DNA of 38,991 nt from JAHEME01 sp034435035 (GTDB lineage Bacteria > Chloroflexota > Anaerolineae > Aggregatilineales > UBA3940). Below the pieces are notes generated by a model. It ran no database searches. It saw only the letters and a program-made list of their open reading frames with translations, and was not told where the DNA came from. Of this stretch, positions 25,399 through 32,728 are shown piece after piece. Both the position numbers and the translations under genes were made by a program. Each line of letters begins with the position of its first letter. Position 1 is the first letter of the stretch. The stretch lies in assembly GCA_034435035.1 (NCBI GenBank), contig DAOTXW010000065.1:1-38991 (forward strand). Reading direction: 5' to 3'.

Positions 25399-25414
25399 TA
25401 GAACTTATGTTCTA
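25399..25414. promoter_or_regulatory. GAAC-N4-GTTC palindromic operator (LexA/SOS-box-like)
   Basis: TAGAAC-TTAT-GTTCTA is a perfect inverted repeat that covers the predicted transcript start and touches the -10 of the DUF4287-like gene. GAAC-N4-GTTC is the Gram-positive-type LexA box, also reported for Dehalococcoides in the same phylum. Whether LexA binds here is inference. Confidence 0.55.
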
Positions 25415-25442
25415 TTATAATCCGGATCGGCGGGGGAGTCAA
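25414..25442 (-). promoter_or_regulatory. Strong sigma70-like promoter for the DUF4287-like gene
   Basis: On the minus strand TTGACT (25442-25437), 17 bases, TATAAT (25419-25414). It is the best promoter match in the window. The predicted start falls inside the palindrome, about 37 bases before the ATG. Confidence 0.75.
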
Positions 25443-25512
25443 GGGGGTGCCCGCGCGGGCTTCGCCGCGCCCGCGCAACCCGGCCCGGCACCGTGCGTAC
25501 ATATTTGTGAAC

Positions 25513-25534
25513 TCCGGCACAAACGCCGGATTTT
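25513..25534 (+). terminator. Terminator-like hairpin in the leader of the phytoene synthase gene
   Basis: TCCGGC (25513-25518), loop ACAAAC, GCCGGA (25525-25530), then TTTT. It lies 30 bases before the phytoene synthase ATG, where it could attenuate transcription. The short stem makes it a weak candidate. Confidence 0.35.
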
Positions 25535-25563
25535 ACTGGAAACGCACAGGGTTTACGGACAGG

Positions 25564-26523
25564 ATGAATGTGACGATTTACCCCTTAGCCGAACTCGCCG
25601 GGCAGCCTCCTTCAGCGCCAGAACAGCTTGCCCTTTCGATCACCCGGGCCGCCAGCCGGCAGACGTATTACACCGTGCGCCTGCTGGTGGACCGGGATCG
25701 CATGCAGGATGCATTCCGTGCCTATGCCTACTTCCGCTGGGTGGACGACCAGCTGGACGGAGGCGCGCTTGGCCCGGCCTGCCGCCGGGCGTTCATCGAG
25801 CGGCAGAGCCGCCTGGTCGAGCGCCTGTATCGGGGCGAACCGATCGAACCCCTGCTGCCGCAGGAGTGCCTGCTGGCCGACCTGATCGCCGGCGACCGGC
25901 GGCCGGGGAGCGGCCTGCAGGCGTACATCTGCCATATGATGAGCGTCATGACCTTCGACGCTGAGCGACGCGGCCGGGTGATCTCCGCCGCCGAGCTGGA
26001 GAGCTACACCGGCTGGCTGGCGGCCGCCGTCACCGAGGCGCTGCACACCTTCATCGGCGGCCGGTGCTCGTCGCCGGGCGGGCCGCTGCGCTACCGGGCC
26101 GCCACCGGGGCGCACATCGCCCACATGCTGCGCGATACGCTGGACGATCTGCAGGCCGGCTACATCAACATCCCCCGCGAAGTGATCGAGGCCGGCGGCA
26201 TCGACCCCCGCGACGTGCACAGCGCGGTCTACCGGAGCTGGGTGCGGCGGCGCGTGGCGCTGGCCCGCGCCTGCTTCCGCGACGGGCGGGAACACCTGGC
26301 GCAGGTCCGGAGCCTGCGCTGCCGGCTGGCCGGCTATGCCTACATCGCCCGCTTCGAGGCGGTGCTGGATCGCATCGAACGGGACGGCTGCCGGCTGCGG
26401 GCCGCCTACCCGGCGCGGCGCTCGCCGGCCAGCGCGCTGCGGATGGGCTGGTCGCTGCTGCGCGCGGCGCTGAAGCCGCCGCTGCCGGGGTCCCCGCGCC
26501 GCCTGTCGGTTGTGGAGGGATAG
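25564..26523 (+). CDS. crtB: Phytoene/squalene synthase family protein
   Basis: A 319-residue prenyl-transferase that would join two C20 (or C15) prenyl diphosphates head to head. The two Asp-rich Mg-binding motifs are DDQLD at 61-65 and DTLDD at 191-195, the latter followed by LQAGYINIP as in the family. Helical content and length fit. The start is uncertain: ATG 25564 has only AGGG at longer spacing; the frame is open further upstream with a GTG at 25447, but that region holds the divergent promoter. The desaturase gene starts four bases after the stop, so the two form an operon. C40 phytoene is the more likely product given that neighbour; the sequence does not exclude C30. The symbol is given by family. 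Confidence 0.85.
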   Translation: MNVTIYPLAELAGQPPSAPEQLALSITRAASRQTYYTVRLLVDRDRMQDAFRAYAYFRWVDDQLDGGALGPACRRAFIERQSRLVERLYRGEPIEPLLPQECLLADLIAGDRRPGSGLQAYICHMMSVMTFDAERRGRVISAAELESYTGWLAAAVTEALHTFIGGRCSSPGGPLRYRAATGAHIAHMLRDTLDDLQAGYINIPREVIEAGGIDPRDVHSAVYRSWVRRRVALARACFRDGREHLAQVRSLRCRLAGYAYIARFEAVLDRIERDGCRLRAAYPARRSPASALRMGWSLLRAALKPPLPGSPRRLSVVEG

Positions 26524-26527
26524 GGAC

Positions 26528-28012
26528 ATGCGGACACCATCGGTCATCGTCATCGGCGCGGGCGTGGGCGGCATCGCCGCGGCGGCTCACCTGGCCCGCC
26601 GGGGCGTGCGCGTCACCGTGCTGGAAAAGAACGCCCGCCCCGGCGGCCGCTGCGACCGCCTGACCCGCGACGGGCATCACTTCGATACCGGCCCGACCCT
26701 GCTGGTGATGCCGCTGCTGCTGGAAGCCGAGTTCGCGGCGCTGGGCGGCTCGCTGCGGGGGATGCTCGACCTGCAGCGCGTGGATCCCACCTACCATCTG
26801 GTGTTTGACGATGGCAGCGGCCTCGCCCTGACCTCCGACCTGAGCGCCATGCGCGATCAGCTGGAGGCCATCCAGCCGGGCAGCTACCACGGCTTCCTGC
26901 GCTACGTGGAGGAGGGCCACCGGCACTACCACATCGCCACCCGGCGGCTGGTGGATCGGGACTTCCGCCGGGCGCGGGACTTCTTCAACGTGGGCAACCT
27001 GCCGCTGATCTATCAGGTGCGGCCGCTGGGGCGGCACTACCGCCACATGAGCGCCTACTTCGACGATCCGCGCCTGAAGGCGGCCTTCACCTTCCAGGAT
27101 GTCTACATGGGCCTGAGCCCGTTCGAGGCGCCGTCCACCTTCTCCATGATGCCCTACACCGAGCTGGCGCACGGCGTCTGGTATCCGCGGGGCGGCCTGT
27201 ACCGCCTGGTGGAAGCGCTGGTGGAGATCGCCGCCGGGGCCGGGGTGGAGTTCGAGTTCGAGGTGCCCGTCGAACGCATCGACGTGAACGGGCAGCGCGC
27301 CCGGGGCGTGGCGCTGGCCGATGGCCGGTTCCTGGCGGCTGATGCGGTCGTGGCCAACGCCGATCTGCCGTATGTGTACCGCGACCTGCTGCCCGACCCC
27401 GGCCCTGCCCGGCAGATGAGCCGCAAGCGCTACTCCTGCTCGACGATCAGCTTCTTCTGGGGGGTGGACCGACCGTACCCGGAGCTGCCGCCGCACACCC
27501 TGTTCCTGGCCGACGACTACCGCGCCAACTTCCGCAGCATCATCGACGATCTGGGCCTGCCCCGGAACCCCAGCCTGTACCTCCACGCCCCGGCCCGGCT
27601 CGACCCGGCCATGGCCCCGCCCGGCCAGGATACGCTGATCGCCATCGTGCCGGTGGGGCATCTGAGCGAAAACGGCGGGCAGGACTGGCCCGCCCTCCGG
27701 GAGCAGGCGCGGCGGCAGGTCTTCCGGCGGCTGCGGGCGCTGGGCATCACCGACCTGGAGGCGCACATCAAGTTCGAAGTGAACTACACGCCGCCCTCCT
27801 GGCGCAAGCGCTACAACCTGGTCAAAGGCTCCACGCACGGGCTGTGCCATAACCTGGGGCAGCTGGGGTACTTCCGGCCCGCCAACCGGCACTCGCGGTA
27901 CCACAACCTGTACTTCGCCGGCGCCAGCACCCGGCCCGGCACCGGCCTGCCGACCGTGCTGATCTCAGCGCGGCTGGCGGCGGCTCGCCTGCTGGAGGAC
28001 CTGGGCGGGTGA
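26528..28012 (+). CDS. crtI: Phytoene desaturase-family FAD-dependent oxidoreductase
   Basis: A 494-residue flavoprotein. The N-terminal dinucleotide-binding motif is VIGAGVGGIAAA, ending the fold with an acidic LEKN and followed by RPGGRCD. The C-terminal FAD-binding segment is GASTRPGTGLPTVLISARLA, typical of CrtI-type desaturases that insert double bonds into phytoene. ATG 26528 has GGAGGGA at good spacing inside the end of crtB; a GTG at 26510 is less likely. With crtB it could make neurosporene, lycopene or a C30 equivalent. No geranylgeranyl diphosphate synthase or cyclase lies in the window, so the end product cannot be told. Confidence 0.9.
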   Translation: MRTPSVIVIGAGVGGIAAAAHLARRGVRVTVLEKNARPGGRCDRLTRDGHHFDTGPTLLVMPLLLEAEFAALGGSLRGMLDLQRVDPTYHLVFDDGSGLALTSDLSAMRDQLEAIQPGSYHGFLRYVEEGHRHYHIATRRLVDRDFRRARDFFNVGNLPLIYQVRPLGRHYRHMSAYFDDPRLKAAFTFQDVYMGLSPFEAPSTFSMMPYTELAHGVWYPRGGLYRLVEALVEIAAGAGVEFEFEVPVERIDVNGQRARGVALADGRFLAADAVVANADLPYVYRDLLPDPGPARQMSRKRYSCSTISFFWGVDRPYPELPPHTLFLADDYRANFRSIIDDLGLPRNPSLYLHAPARLDPAMAPPGQDTLIAIVPVGHLSENGGQDWPALREQARRQVFRRLRALGITDLEAHIKFEVNYTPPSWRKRYNLVKGSTHGLCHNLGQLGYFRPANRHSRYHNLYFAGASTRPGTGLPTVLISARLAAARLLEDLGG

Positions 28013-28126
28013 GACTTCAGCGCCCCGCGCCCTGGGCGGCGCGGCGCTGATGCCTGAATCAACCCGCGGGATGACCCTGATCGGTAGACGCGTCAGGACG
28101 ATGCCAGGACGGTGTTTAACCCCGAT

Positions 28127-28167
28127 GAGCCGGGTCGGCTGCAAGGCGCCCGGCGGCAACCCGGCTC
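28127..28167. other. Inverted repeat between convergent genes
   Basis: GAGCCGGGT (28127-28135) and ACCCGGCTC (28159-28167) form a 9-bp stem in the 178-base gap between crtI and the convergent membrane-protein gene. There is no T-run; it may still slow transcription from both sides. A second GC-rich imperfect stem lies at about 28018-28050. Confidence 0.4.
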
Positions 28168-28190
28168 AGCCGATGCGAGGGAGCGAAGGG

Positions 28191-28571
28191 TCAGGCTGCT
28201 TGTTGCCGGGCCAAGAAACCCAGCCCGATGGTCACAGCAGGGATGATCAAATACACCACCCCCACATCCATCATGTAGTCCGCAAAGGACATCCTCATCG
28301 GGCCTTCCAGCATGAAGAGCGGCAGATCGATGATGATATTGATGATGAACCATGCCAGCCCGATCACGATGCCTTCGCGCAAAAAGGCCGCCTTCACGTC
28401 CCTGAAATATCGAATTGCAAAGAGCACCGCGCATCCTGTTACAACAACGGGCATGATGGATTCGAACAGGGGGCGCCGGGATGTCCTGAGGGGAGAGATC
28501 AAAACGGAAACCATGAAAGTGATCAGCCACGCCAGGAATCCGAACAGACCGATCTTCAGAGGCTTCTGCAT
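28191..28571 (-). CDS. Small hypothetical membrane protein, four TM segments
   Basis: A 126-residue protein with four hydrophobic helices (about 7-27, 38-55, 68-90 and 100-121) and short charged loops. I do not recognise a named family. ATG 28571 has GGAGGAG nine bases upstream, a very strong site. It is the last gene of a lower-GC minus-strand group with a GyrI-like gene 24 bases upstream, so they are probably co-transcribed. Confidence 0.75.
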   Translation of the reverse strand: MQKPLKIGLFGFLAWLITFMVSVLISPLRTSRRPLFESIMPVVVTGCAVLFAIRYFRDVKAAFLREGIVIGLAWFIINIIIDLPLFMLEGPMRMSFADYMMDVGVVYLIIPAVTIGLGFLARQQAA

Positions 28572-28595
28572 GGTGATTTCTCCTCCGGTTTTTGA

Positions 28596-29222
28596 TTAAG
28601 CGGTTTTCTGGACCGGATGCCTCAGGATCGTCCGCAGCCTCTCCGGCCTGGCTCGCCGCGGATCGCCCAGATAGATCTCATGGTGTTTGCCACGATAGGC
28701 ATAGCCGTTCTCCCGGGCAAATGCCTTCATTCTCTCCATCGTCCGGGATTCCTCAGAATACGGACCGATGTGCATCACCTGAATGCACAGCCCTTCGTGG
28801 AAGGTCTCCAAACGAAGCCGGGAGAGGGCCGGGTTGTCCTTTTTCTCTTGGATCTGCTGCAGGGCTTCCTGGTACATGGCTTCAGTGATGTGCGCTGGCT
28901 GCATCATCATCAGGGTCCACTGCCAGGGCTCTTGCTCGGCAAAATCGAATTCGCCCCCATCGGTCCACCAGAGTCCTTCCAGCGCCATCACTGCGTAATC
29001 AATCTGTCTTTGTCGCTTCGACATGAACTTCAAGGTGAAGGACACGCCATACAATGCGCCTATCGCGGCCTGAAATGCCTGAGACGTTGCCAGCGTCTCG
29101 CCGGGTTGAATCACGCCATCAACCGTGACAAACCTGAAGCCCGGTACGTCAACAACTTCCACTTTTCTGGCGGATGGCGCATAGAGGTGCTTCAATTCTT
29201 TTCTGAGATCGATCCGCTCCAT
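28596..29222 (-). CDS. GyrI-like small-molecule-binding domain protein
   Basis: A 208-residue protein of the GyrI-like (SOUL/SHS2 fold) family, widespread in Firmicutes and Chloroflexota. It opens MERIDLRKELKHLYAPSA and has VEVVDVPGFRFVTVDG, then a C-terminal half with MHIGPYSEE and the ending YLGDPRRARPERLRTILR, all as in the family. Related domains bind small ligands in drug-sensing regulators or act as hydrolases; stand-alone members have mostly unknown ligands. ATG 29222 has TTAGGAGG seven bases upstream. Its base composition is lower in GC than the rest of the window. No DNA-binding domain is attached. Confidence 0.88.
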   Translation of the reverse strand: MERIDLRKELKHLYAPSARKVEVVDVPGFRFVTVDGVIQPGETLATSQAFQAAIGALYGVSFTLKFMSKRQRQIDYAVMALEGLWWTDGGEFDFAEQEPWQWTLMMMQPAHITEAMYQEALQQIQEKKDNPALSRLRLETFHEGLCIQVMHIGPYSEESRTMERMKAFARENGYAYRGKHHEIYLGDPRRARPERLRTILRHPVQKTA

Positions 29223-29264
29223 TCGAGCGCCTCCTAACTGTGTGCGGTTGTTCTTCGCGCGGAG

Positions 29265-29663
29265 TCATTTTTCAAGCGCCAGCCTGAAGACCAGAAACGC
29301 AACGCCTATACTGACAGGGGTAAATACCAGTTTTTCAGTAGAGGAGCCGGATGCCAGGTTTCCGGCGATGTTGAGAAGGGAATAGACAAAGAGAATCCAC
29401 ACAAGGATCGTGATGACTTTCTGGAAAGCTCCCACTTTGATGTAGCCAACTTTTGCGGCAACGATGACACCGAAAAACGCGGTGAGGCCCAGGGCGATCG
29501 CCTCCTGTACCACCAGAGTTGTTTGCGAAGCTCCACTTTGGCCGCCCCACACGATGTCGGATGGGACAACCCGGGCCAGCACCAGGAGATGGAAGATGGC
29601 CAGCAGCCCATAGATGCCCAGCAAGATATTCGCGGCCAGTTTTGCGCTGATAAGTTTTCTCAT
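29265..29663 (-). CDS. Small hypothetical membrane protein, four TM segments
   Basis: A 132-residue protein with four hydrophobic helices (about 9-30, 51-70, 80-102 and 112-129) and a VPSDIVWGG loop after the first. It resembles a group of small conserved hypothetical proteins in Firmicutes and Bacteroidota with the same first helix and IVWGG loop; I know no function. The frame is open to ATG 29693, but ATG 29663 (MRKLISAKLAAN) is preferred because it begins just before the first helix. No strong ribosome site is visible at either. It is followed by the GyrI-like gene after 42 bases. Confidence 0.7.
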   Translation of the reverse strand: MRKLISAKLAANILLGIYGLLAIFHLLVLARVVPSDIVWGGQSGASQTTLVVQEAIALGLTAFFGVIVAAKVGYIKVGAFQKVITILVWILFVYSLLNIAGNLASGSSTEKLVFTPVSIGVAFLVFRLALEK

Positions 29664-29746
29664 TTCCGTGCTCACTGAGAGTGTCGAATCCATGCAGCCC
29701 GCAGGCTGCTCCGCAGGGCCATGTCATGATCGGAAGTCAACTTGAA

Positions 29747-29781
29747 GGCGCAGGGAGTCAGGCCCCTGCGCCTTTCATTTT
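29747..29781 (+). terminator. Terminator-like hairpin
   Basis: GGCGCAGGG (29747-29755) pairs perfectly with CCCTGCGCC (29764-29772), followed by TTTCATTTT on the plus strand. No plus-strand gene precedes it. It could stop minus-strand transcription arriving from 29995 only weakly, since that side lacks a T-run. The assigned strand rests on the T-run alone. Confidence 0.5.
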
Positions 29782-29887
29782 ACGCTCGATTCGCCAGAAG
29801 GGAGAAACGACGTCCCCCATCGAAGTGAAGCACGCCGGCACGATCGCCGCCGCCGGGGCGGTGCGGGTCTCCGGTGGGCGGGCGCGC

Positions 29888-29911
29888 CGGGCGTGTGGAC
29901 GAACACGCCGC
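29888..29911. repeat. 24-bp palindromic repeat, copy 1
   Basis: Identical to 30878-30901. The core GCGTGT-ggacga-ACACGC is an inverted repeat. The two copies are in the same orientation and flank the gene at 29995-30684. Confidence 0.7.
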
Positions 29912-29994
29912 GGGCAGGGTCTATCTCAGATTCGCCGATCACGTCCCCGGCGTCTGCGGTCCGCTGTCAGCCTCCCTGAGGTTCGGGGGTGAGG

Positions 29995-30684
29995 CTAATA
30001 AGACGGCGTTGGCGCCATTTCATCATGCTGTTCATCATGCTGTTCATCCGCTGGCTCAGGGGCCGTCTCCTCATGATCATGCTGTTCATCCTCTGATTCA
30101 GGGGCTGTCTCCTCATGGTCATGATGTTCACCTTCTGACTCAGGGGCCGTCTCGTCATGGTCATGATGTTCATCCGTGGAGGCTCCAAGCCCCGGGAACA
30201 TCGGCTCTGCCGCACGAGCCACCCCATAGGTTACGAATCCGGCTATGAATGCCCCTATCACCAGCAGGCTGATGACTCGCCAGCCCGCGCGTCGCCCGGC
30301 TGTGGAGGTCAGCTCTCCCAAAATGAGCACTCCAATCGCAACCATCCCTAAGCCTTCGGCCAATTTACAGACCACGCCGAATGGCTCCACCCTCTCAGGC
30401 CCATGGCCGAAAGGCGCGGGAAGGAAACGAGTTATCACCCATAAAATGATCAGCCAGCCAGCGGCTACCATCCCTATCTGATACAGCGTTGCCGATGGGC
30501 GGCGCCAGGCCATAACGCTCCACACAATCTCGGCTATACCGACGACAGCGAAGAGCAGGCCATGTGCTGGAGCATGCGCCCAGTGCTGGGGCGTAATGAC
30601 GATGTGAATGACTCCCGCCAGGCCGATCAGCAACGCGGCCCACGCGCTTGATTTCAGGGGCACGGCTGGATTCTGATTCATCAT
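29995..30684 (-). CDS. Membrane protein with His/Glu/Asp-rich tandem-repeat tail
   Basis: A 229-residue protein with several hydrophobic helices (about 14-31, 40-58, 68-88, 106-122 and 136-156) and a soluble acidic tail. The tail has three tandem 14-residue units (172-185, 186-199, 200-213; type EHHDHEETAPESED) and a partial fourth (EQHDEQHDEMAP). Such His-Asp runs bind divalent metals such as zinc, nickel or copper, so a metal-sensing or metal-buffering role is plausible, but no transporter family is recognised. ATG 30684 has AAGGAG eight bases upstream. A perfect 14-bp palindrome, GGCCCTGCAGGGCC (30720-30733), lies 36 bases upstream and may be an operator. Composition is lower in GC than the window's norm. 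Confidence 0.8.
   Translation of the reverse strand: MMNQNPAVPLKSSAWAALLIGLAGVIHIVITPQHWAHAPAHGLLFAVVGIAEIVWSVMAWRRPSATLYQIGMVAAGWLIILWVITRFLPAPFGHGPERVEPFGVVCKLAEGLGMVAIGVLILGELTSTAGRRAGWRVISLLVIGAFIAGFVTYGVARAAEPMFPGLGASTDEHHDHDETAPESEGEHHDHEETAPESEDEQHDHEETAPEPADEQHDEQHDEMAPTPSY
30046..30171. repeat. Three tandem 42-bp units inside the membrane-protein gene
   Basis: In-frame repeats of 42 bp that encode the 14-residue His-rich units. The units differ at a few positions, so they are not a recent slippage product, but copy number could still vary. Confidence 0.8.
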
Positions 30685-30877
30685 GGCTCGCTCTCCTTAT
30701 CGTTATGGGATTTGTGATTGGCCCTGCAGGGCCGCCGAGGGTCGCGATCCCCGAACCCTGAACGCAGGGGGTATCTGATGTGGATATGATAGATCGAAAA
30801 AGTGGAAAATGGAATGGGCAGAAGATGGAAGCTCAGCGGGCAGTTCAGAAGCAGCGCCGTCGCCGCCGACCGACGAG

Positions 30878-30901
30878 CGGGCGTGTGGACGAACACGCCG
30901 C
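30878..30901. repeat. 24-bp palindromic repeat, copy 2
   Basis: Identical to 29888-29911 with the same GCGTGT...ACACGC inverted repeat. It lies 41 bases beyond the 3' end of the GNAT gene. The rest of 30685-30941 shows no gene. Confidence 0.7.
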
Positions 30902-30941
30902 CGGCCTGAGCATCAACAAGGAGTTCGAGCCGTCTGCGGGG

Positions 30942-31454
30942 CTACGGCGGCCGGCTCATCGCGTAGAGCAGAAACGGCCCCATCTCGTCGCGCCCTTCCT
31001 TCTCGAAGGCCATCCCGATTCGGGTCGCCACCCGGATCGAGGCCGCGTTGTGGGAGTCGATCAGGCAGATCAGGCGCGTCAGCCCCAGCGTCTCGAAGGC
31101 GTAGCGGGCGATCCCCCGCGCCGCCTCCGACGCCAGCCCCTGCCCCCAGTAGTCCCGGGCCAGCATGTAGGCGACTTCCACCTCATACCGCCCATCGATC
31201 GTCCACGGCAGCAGGCCGCAGCGGCCGATGAACCGGCCGCTGGCCTGGTGGATCGTCGCCCACAGCCCCAGCTCCGGGTGCTCCGGGTGCCCGTTGAGGA
31301 ACCATTCCAGCTCCTCGCGGGTCTGCTCGCGAGTCAGCGTGCCTTCTGGAAAGTAGCGGCGGACCTCCGGGTCGCTGTACAGGGCATACAGGTCGTCCAG
31401 GTCGTCCGGCACCAGCCGCCGCAGCAGCAGCCGATCCGTTTCCAGGATGATCAT
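30942..31454 (-). CDS. GNAT-family acetyltransferase (RimJ/RimL type)
   Basis: A 170-residue acetyl-CoA-dependent N-acetyltransferase. It begins ETDRLLLRRLVPDDLDDLY as in the RimJ/RimL group, has a central EVAYMLARDYWGQGLASEA with the acetyl-CoA-binding loop (WGQGLA) and the family's late IDSHNAASIRVATRIGM segment. Substrates of this group include ribosomal proteins and small amines or antibiotics; this one's substrate is not known. ATG 31454 has AAAGGA upstream and overlaps the stop of the SnoaL-like gene as ATGA, so the two are translationally coupled. Confidence 0.88.
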   Translation of the reverse strand: MIILETDRLLLRRLVPDDLDDLYALYSDPEVRRYFPEGTLTREQTREELEWFLNGHPEHPELGLWATIHQASGRFIGRCGLLPWTIDGRYEVEVAYMLARDYWGQGLASEAARGIARYAFETLGLTRLICLIDSHNAASIRVATRIGMAFEKEGRDEMGPFLLYAMSRPP

Positions 31455-31885
31455 GGCGCGTCCTTTCGCGCGGCGTCGGGCGCCGCGATCTGGCGCAGCA
31501 GGCCGGCCTCGTCCCAGCACACCCATTCATCGGTCACCTGGCCGCCGCGCAGGTGGTAGAGGGTGATGCCCTCGAACGTCACCGTCCGGCCGGTCGGCGC
31601 GCAGCCGGCGAACTCGCCCCGGTGCGTGCCCTCGGCGCCCCAGCGCAGGGCCACCCGCTCGCCCTCGGCCACCATCTCGCGGATGATCCAGCGCAGATCG
31701 GGGAAGGCCGCGCGGAAGCGGGCGGCGGTGTCGCGCACCGCGTCGCGGCCGGCGGGCTGGCCCGGCAGCGCGCTGTGATCGGTGTAGTCGGGCGCGATGA
31801 ACTCCGTGATCAGCGCGATCTTCCCGGCGTTGAAGATATCCTCGATCACCCGGCGGATGATCGCCTTGTTGCCCTCAGGTGACAT
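31451..31885 (-). CDS. SnoaL-like ester cyclase-family protein
   Basis: A 144-residue NTF2-fold protein. Motifs typical of the SnoaL/ester cyclase group are FIAPDYTDHS near residue 35, GRDAVRDTAARFRAAFPDL, GTHRGEF, GRTVTFEGITLYHLRGGQV and the ending DEWVCWDEAGLLRQI. SnoaL itself closes a polyketide ring, but most family members are of unknown function. ATG 31885 has AGGAGGG directly upstream and is preferred to ATG 31906. It is coupled to the GNAT gene by an ATGA overlap. Confidence 0.85.
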   Translation of the reverse strand: MSPEGNKAIIRRVIEDIFNAGKIALITEFIAPDYTDHSALPGQPAGRDAVRDTAARFRAAFPDLRWIIREMVAEGERVALRWGAEGTHRGEFAGCAPTGRTVTFEGITLYHLRGGQVTDEWVCWDEAGLLRQIAAPDAARKDAP

Positions 31886-31975
31886 GCGTGCCCTCCTGCT
31901 CAGCATGCCTGCCGGGCGGCGGCCAGCGCCCGGAACATGGCGGGAGCGTCCACGGCAAACCTCCTGCCGGATCGA

Positions 31976-32428
31976 TCACCTGCCGGGCGTCAGGGCGCGG
32001 CGCACCGCGTCGAGGTCGGGCACCTGCCAGGCCGCTGCGTCGCGGCCGCCGGAGTCCGTGCGCCAGTCCACGCGCAGCAGCGGCGTGAAGCGCGTCTTGC
32101 CCAGGAAGGCGGTCGGCGAGTCCACGGCCTCGATGGCCGCCAGCGGGATGCGCAGGGTGGGGGCCGGGACCCACCAATGCACGAAGATCAGCTCCGAGGC
32201 GGTGAAGATCAGCGTGCCGTTGCCGCGGGTCTGGGCCATGCCGCGGGACTGCTGCCCGAAGAAACTCGCGCCGGGGACGACCAGCCGCGCATCCGGGTAG
32301 CGGGCGCGGGCATCCTGCACGCCCCGGACCGCCAGCCGCCGCAGCAGCAGCGCCGCCAGCACGACGACCGCCCCCACAGCGACCACCAGCGCGACCAGGC
32401 TCACCGCGATCCATTGCACGGTACTCAT
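31976..32428 (-). CDS. Single-pass membrane protein with PH-like domain
   Basis: A 150-residue protein. One strong hydrophobic helix (about 5-28) is followed by positive charges (LLRRLAVR) and a cytoplasmic beta-rich domain, NGTLIFTASELIFVHWW, then IPLAAIEAVDSP. That pattern of a strand pair, LxF/LxFV, and an I-x-L/I-x-x-I strand resembles bacterial PH-like or GRAM-like domains. The function is unknown. ATG 32428 has GCAGGAGGG seven bases upstream. It is 90 bases upstream of the SnoaL-like gene and may head the same operon. Confidence 0.7.
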   Translation of the reverse strand: MSTVQWIAVSLVALVVAVGAVVVLAALLLRRLAVRGVQDARARYPDARLVVPGASFFGQQSRGMAQTRGNGTLIFTASELIFVHWWVPAPTLRIPLAAIEAVDSPTAFLGKTRFTPLLRVDWRTDSGGRDAAAWQVPDLDAVRRALTPGR

Positions 32429-32658
32429 CGCCGTCCCTCCTGCAGCCAGTGTCCCATCGTGCCAGCAGGATAGCACAGGCGGCCCGGCGGGGAAAGCCGC
32501 TCACAGCGCCCGCAGCAGCCGGCTGCCGAACGCCTTCGGCTCGCTCTTTTCGACCACCACTTCTGCGCCCCGTGGAACTTCAGGAAGTCGCGCAGGGCAA
32601 ATCGACCCGGCGGCAGGAGGATCATCACCCGGCAGGGGCGCCGCTTATCACATAAGAG
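32429..32658. other. Intergenic stretch with no supported gene
   Basis: No gene is supported here. One minus-strand frame ends with VVVEKSEPKAFGSRLLRAL and a stop near 32498, which looks like the tail of a protein, but in-frame stops lie just upstream and no start exists. A short palindrome CTTAT-CAC-ATAAG is at 32644-32656. Confidence 0.4.
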
Positions 32659-32687
32659 TTGACGGGTGCCCACTATACTGTTACGAT
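32659..32687 (+). promoter_or_regulatory. Candidate promoter for the thioredoxin-VKOR gene
   Basis: TTGACG (32659-32664), 17 bases, TACGAT (32682-32687). A TATACT at 32674 is a better hexamer but is only nine bases from the -35. The predicted leader is about 175 bases long. Confidence 0.5.
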
Positions 32688-32728
32688 ACGGGCAGGAGCC
32701 GGCTGCGCCCTTCGTCAGAGGGGCCAGC

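Larger units (their letters stand above)
29664..29994. other. 331-base stretch without a gene
   Basis: It holds a hairpin with T-rich flank (29747-29781) and the first copy of a 24-bp palindromic repeat (29888-29911). The remaining bases are GC-rich and show no supported gene on either strand. Confidence 0.5.

Noticed and set aside
25035..25964. A plus-strand frame spanning the DUF4287-like gene and the start of the phytoene synthase
   Set aside because: It crosses the strong divergent promoter and operator and has shadow-type composition.
29747..29772. Hairpin considered as a riboswitch or operator
   Set aside because: The simple 9-bp stem with a T-rich tail fits a terminator better, and it shows no riboswitch-like multi-helix core.
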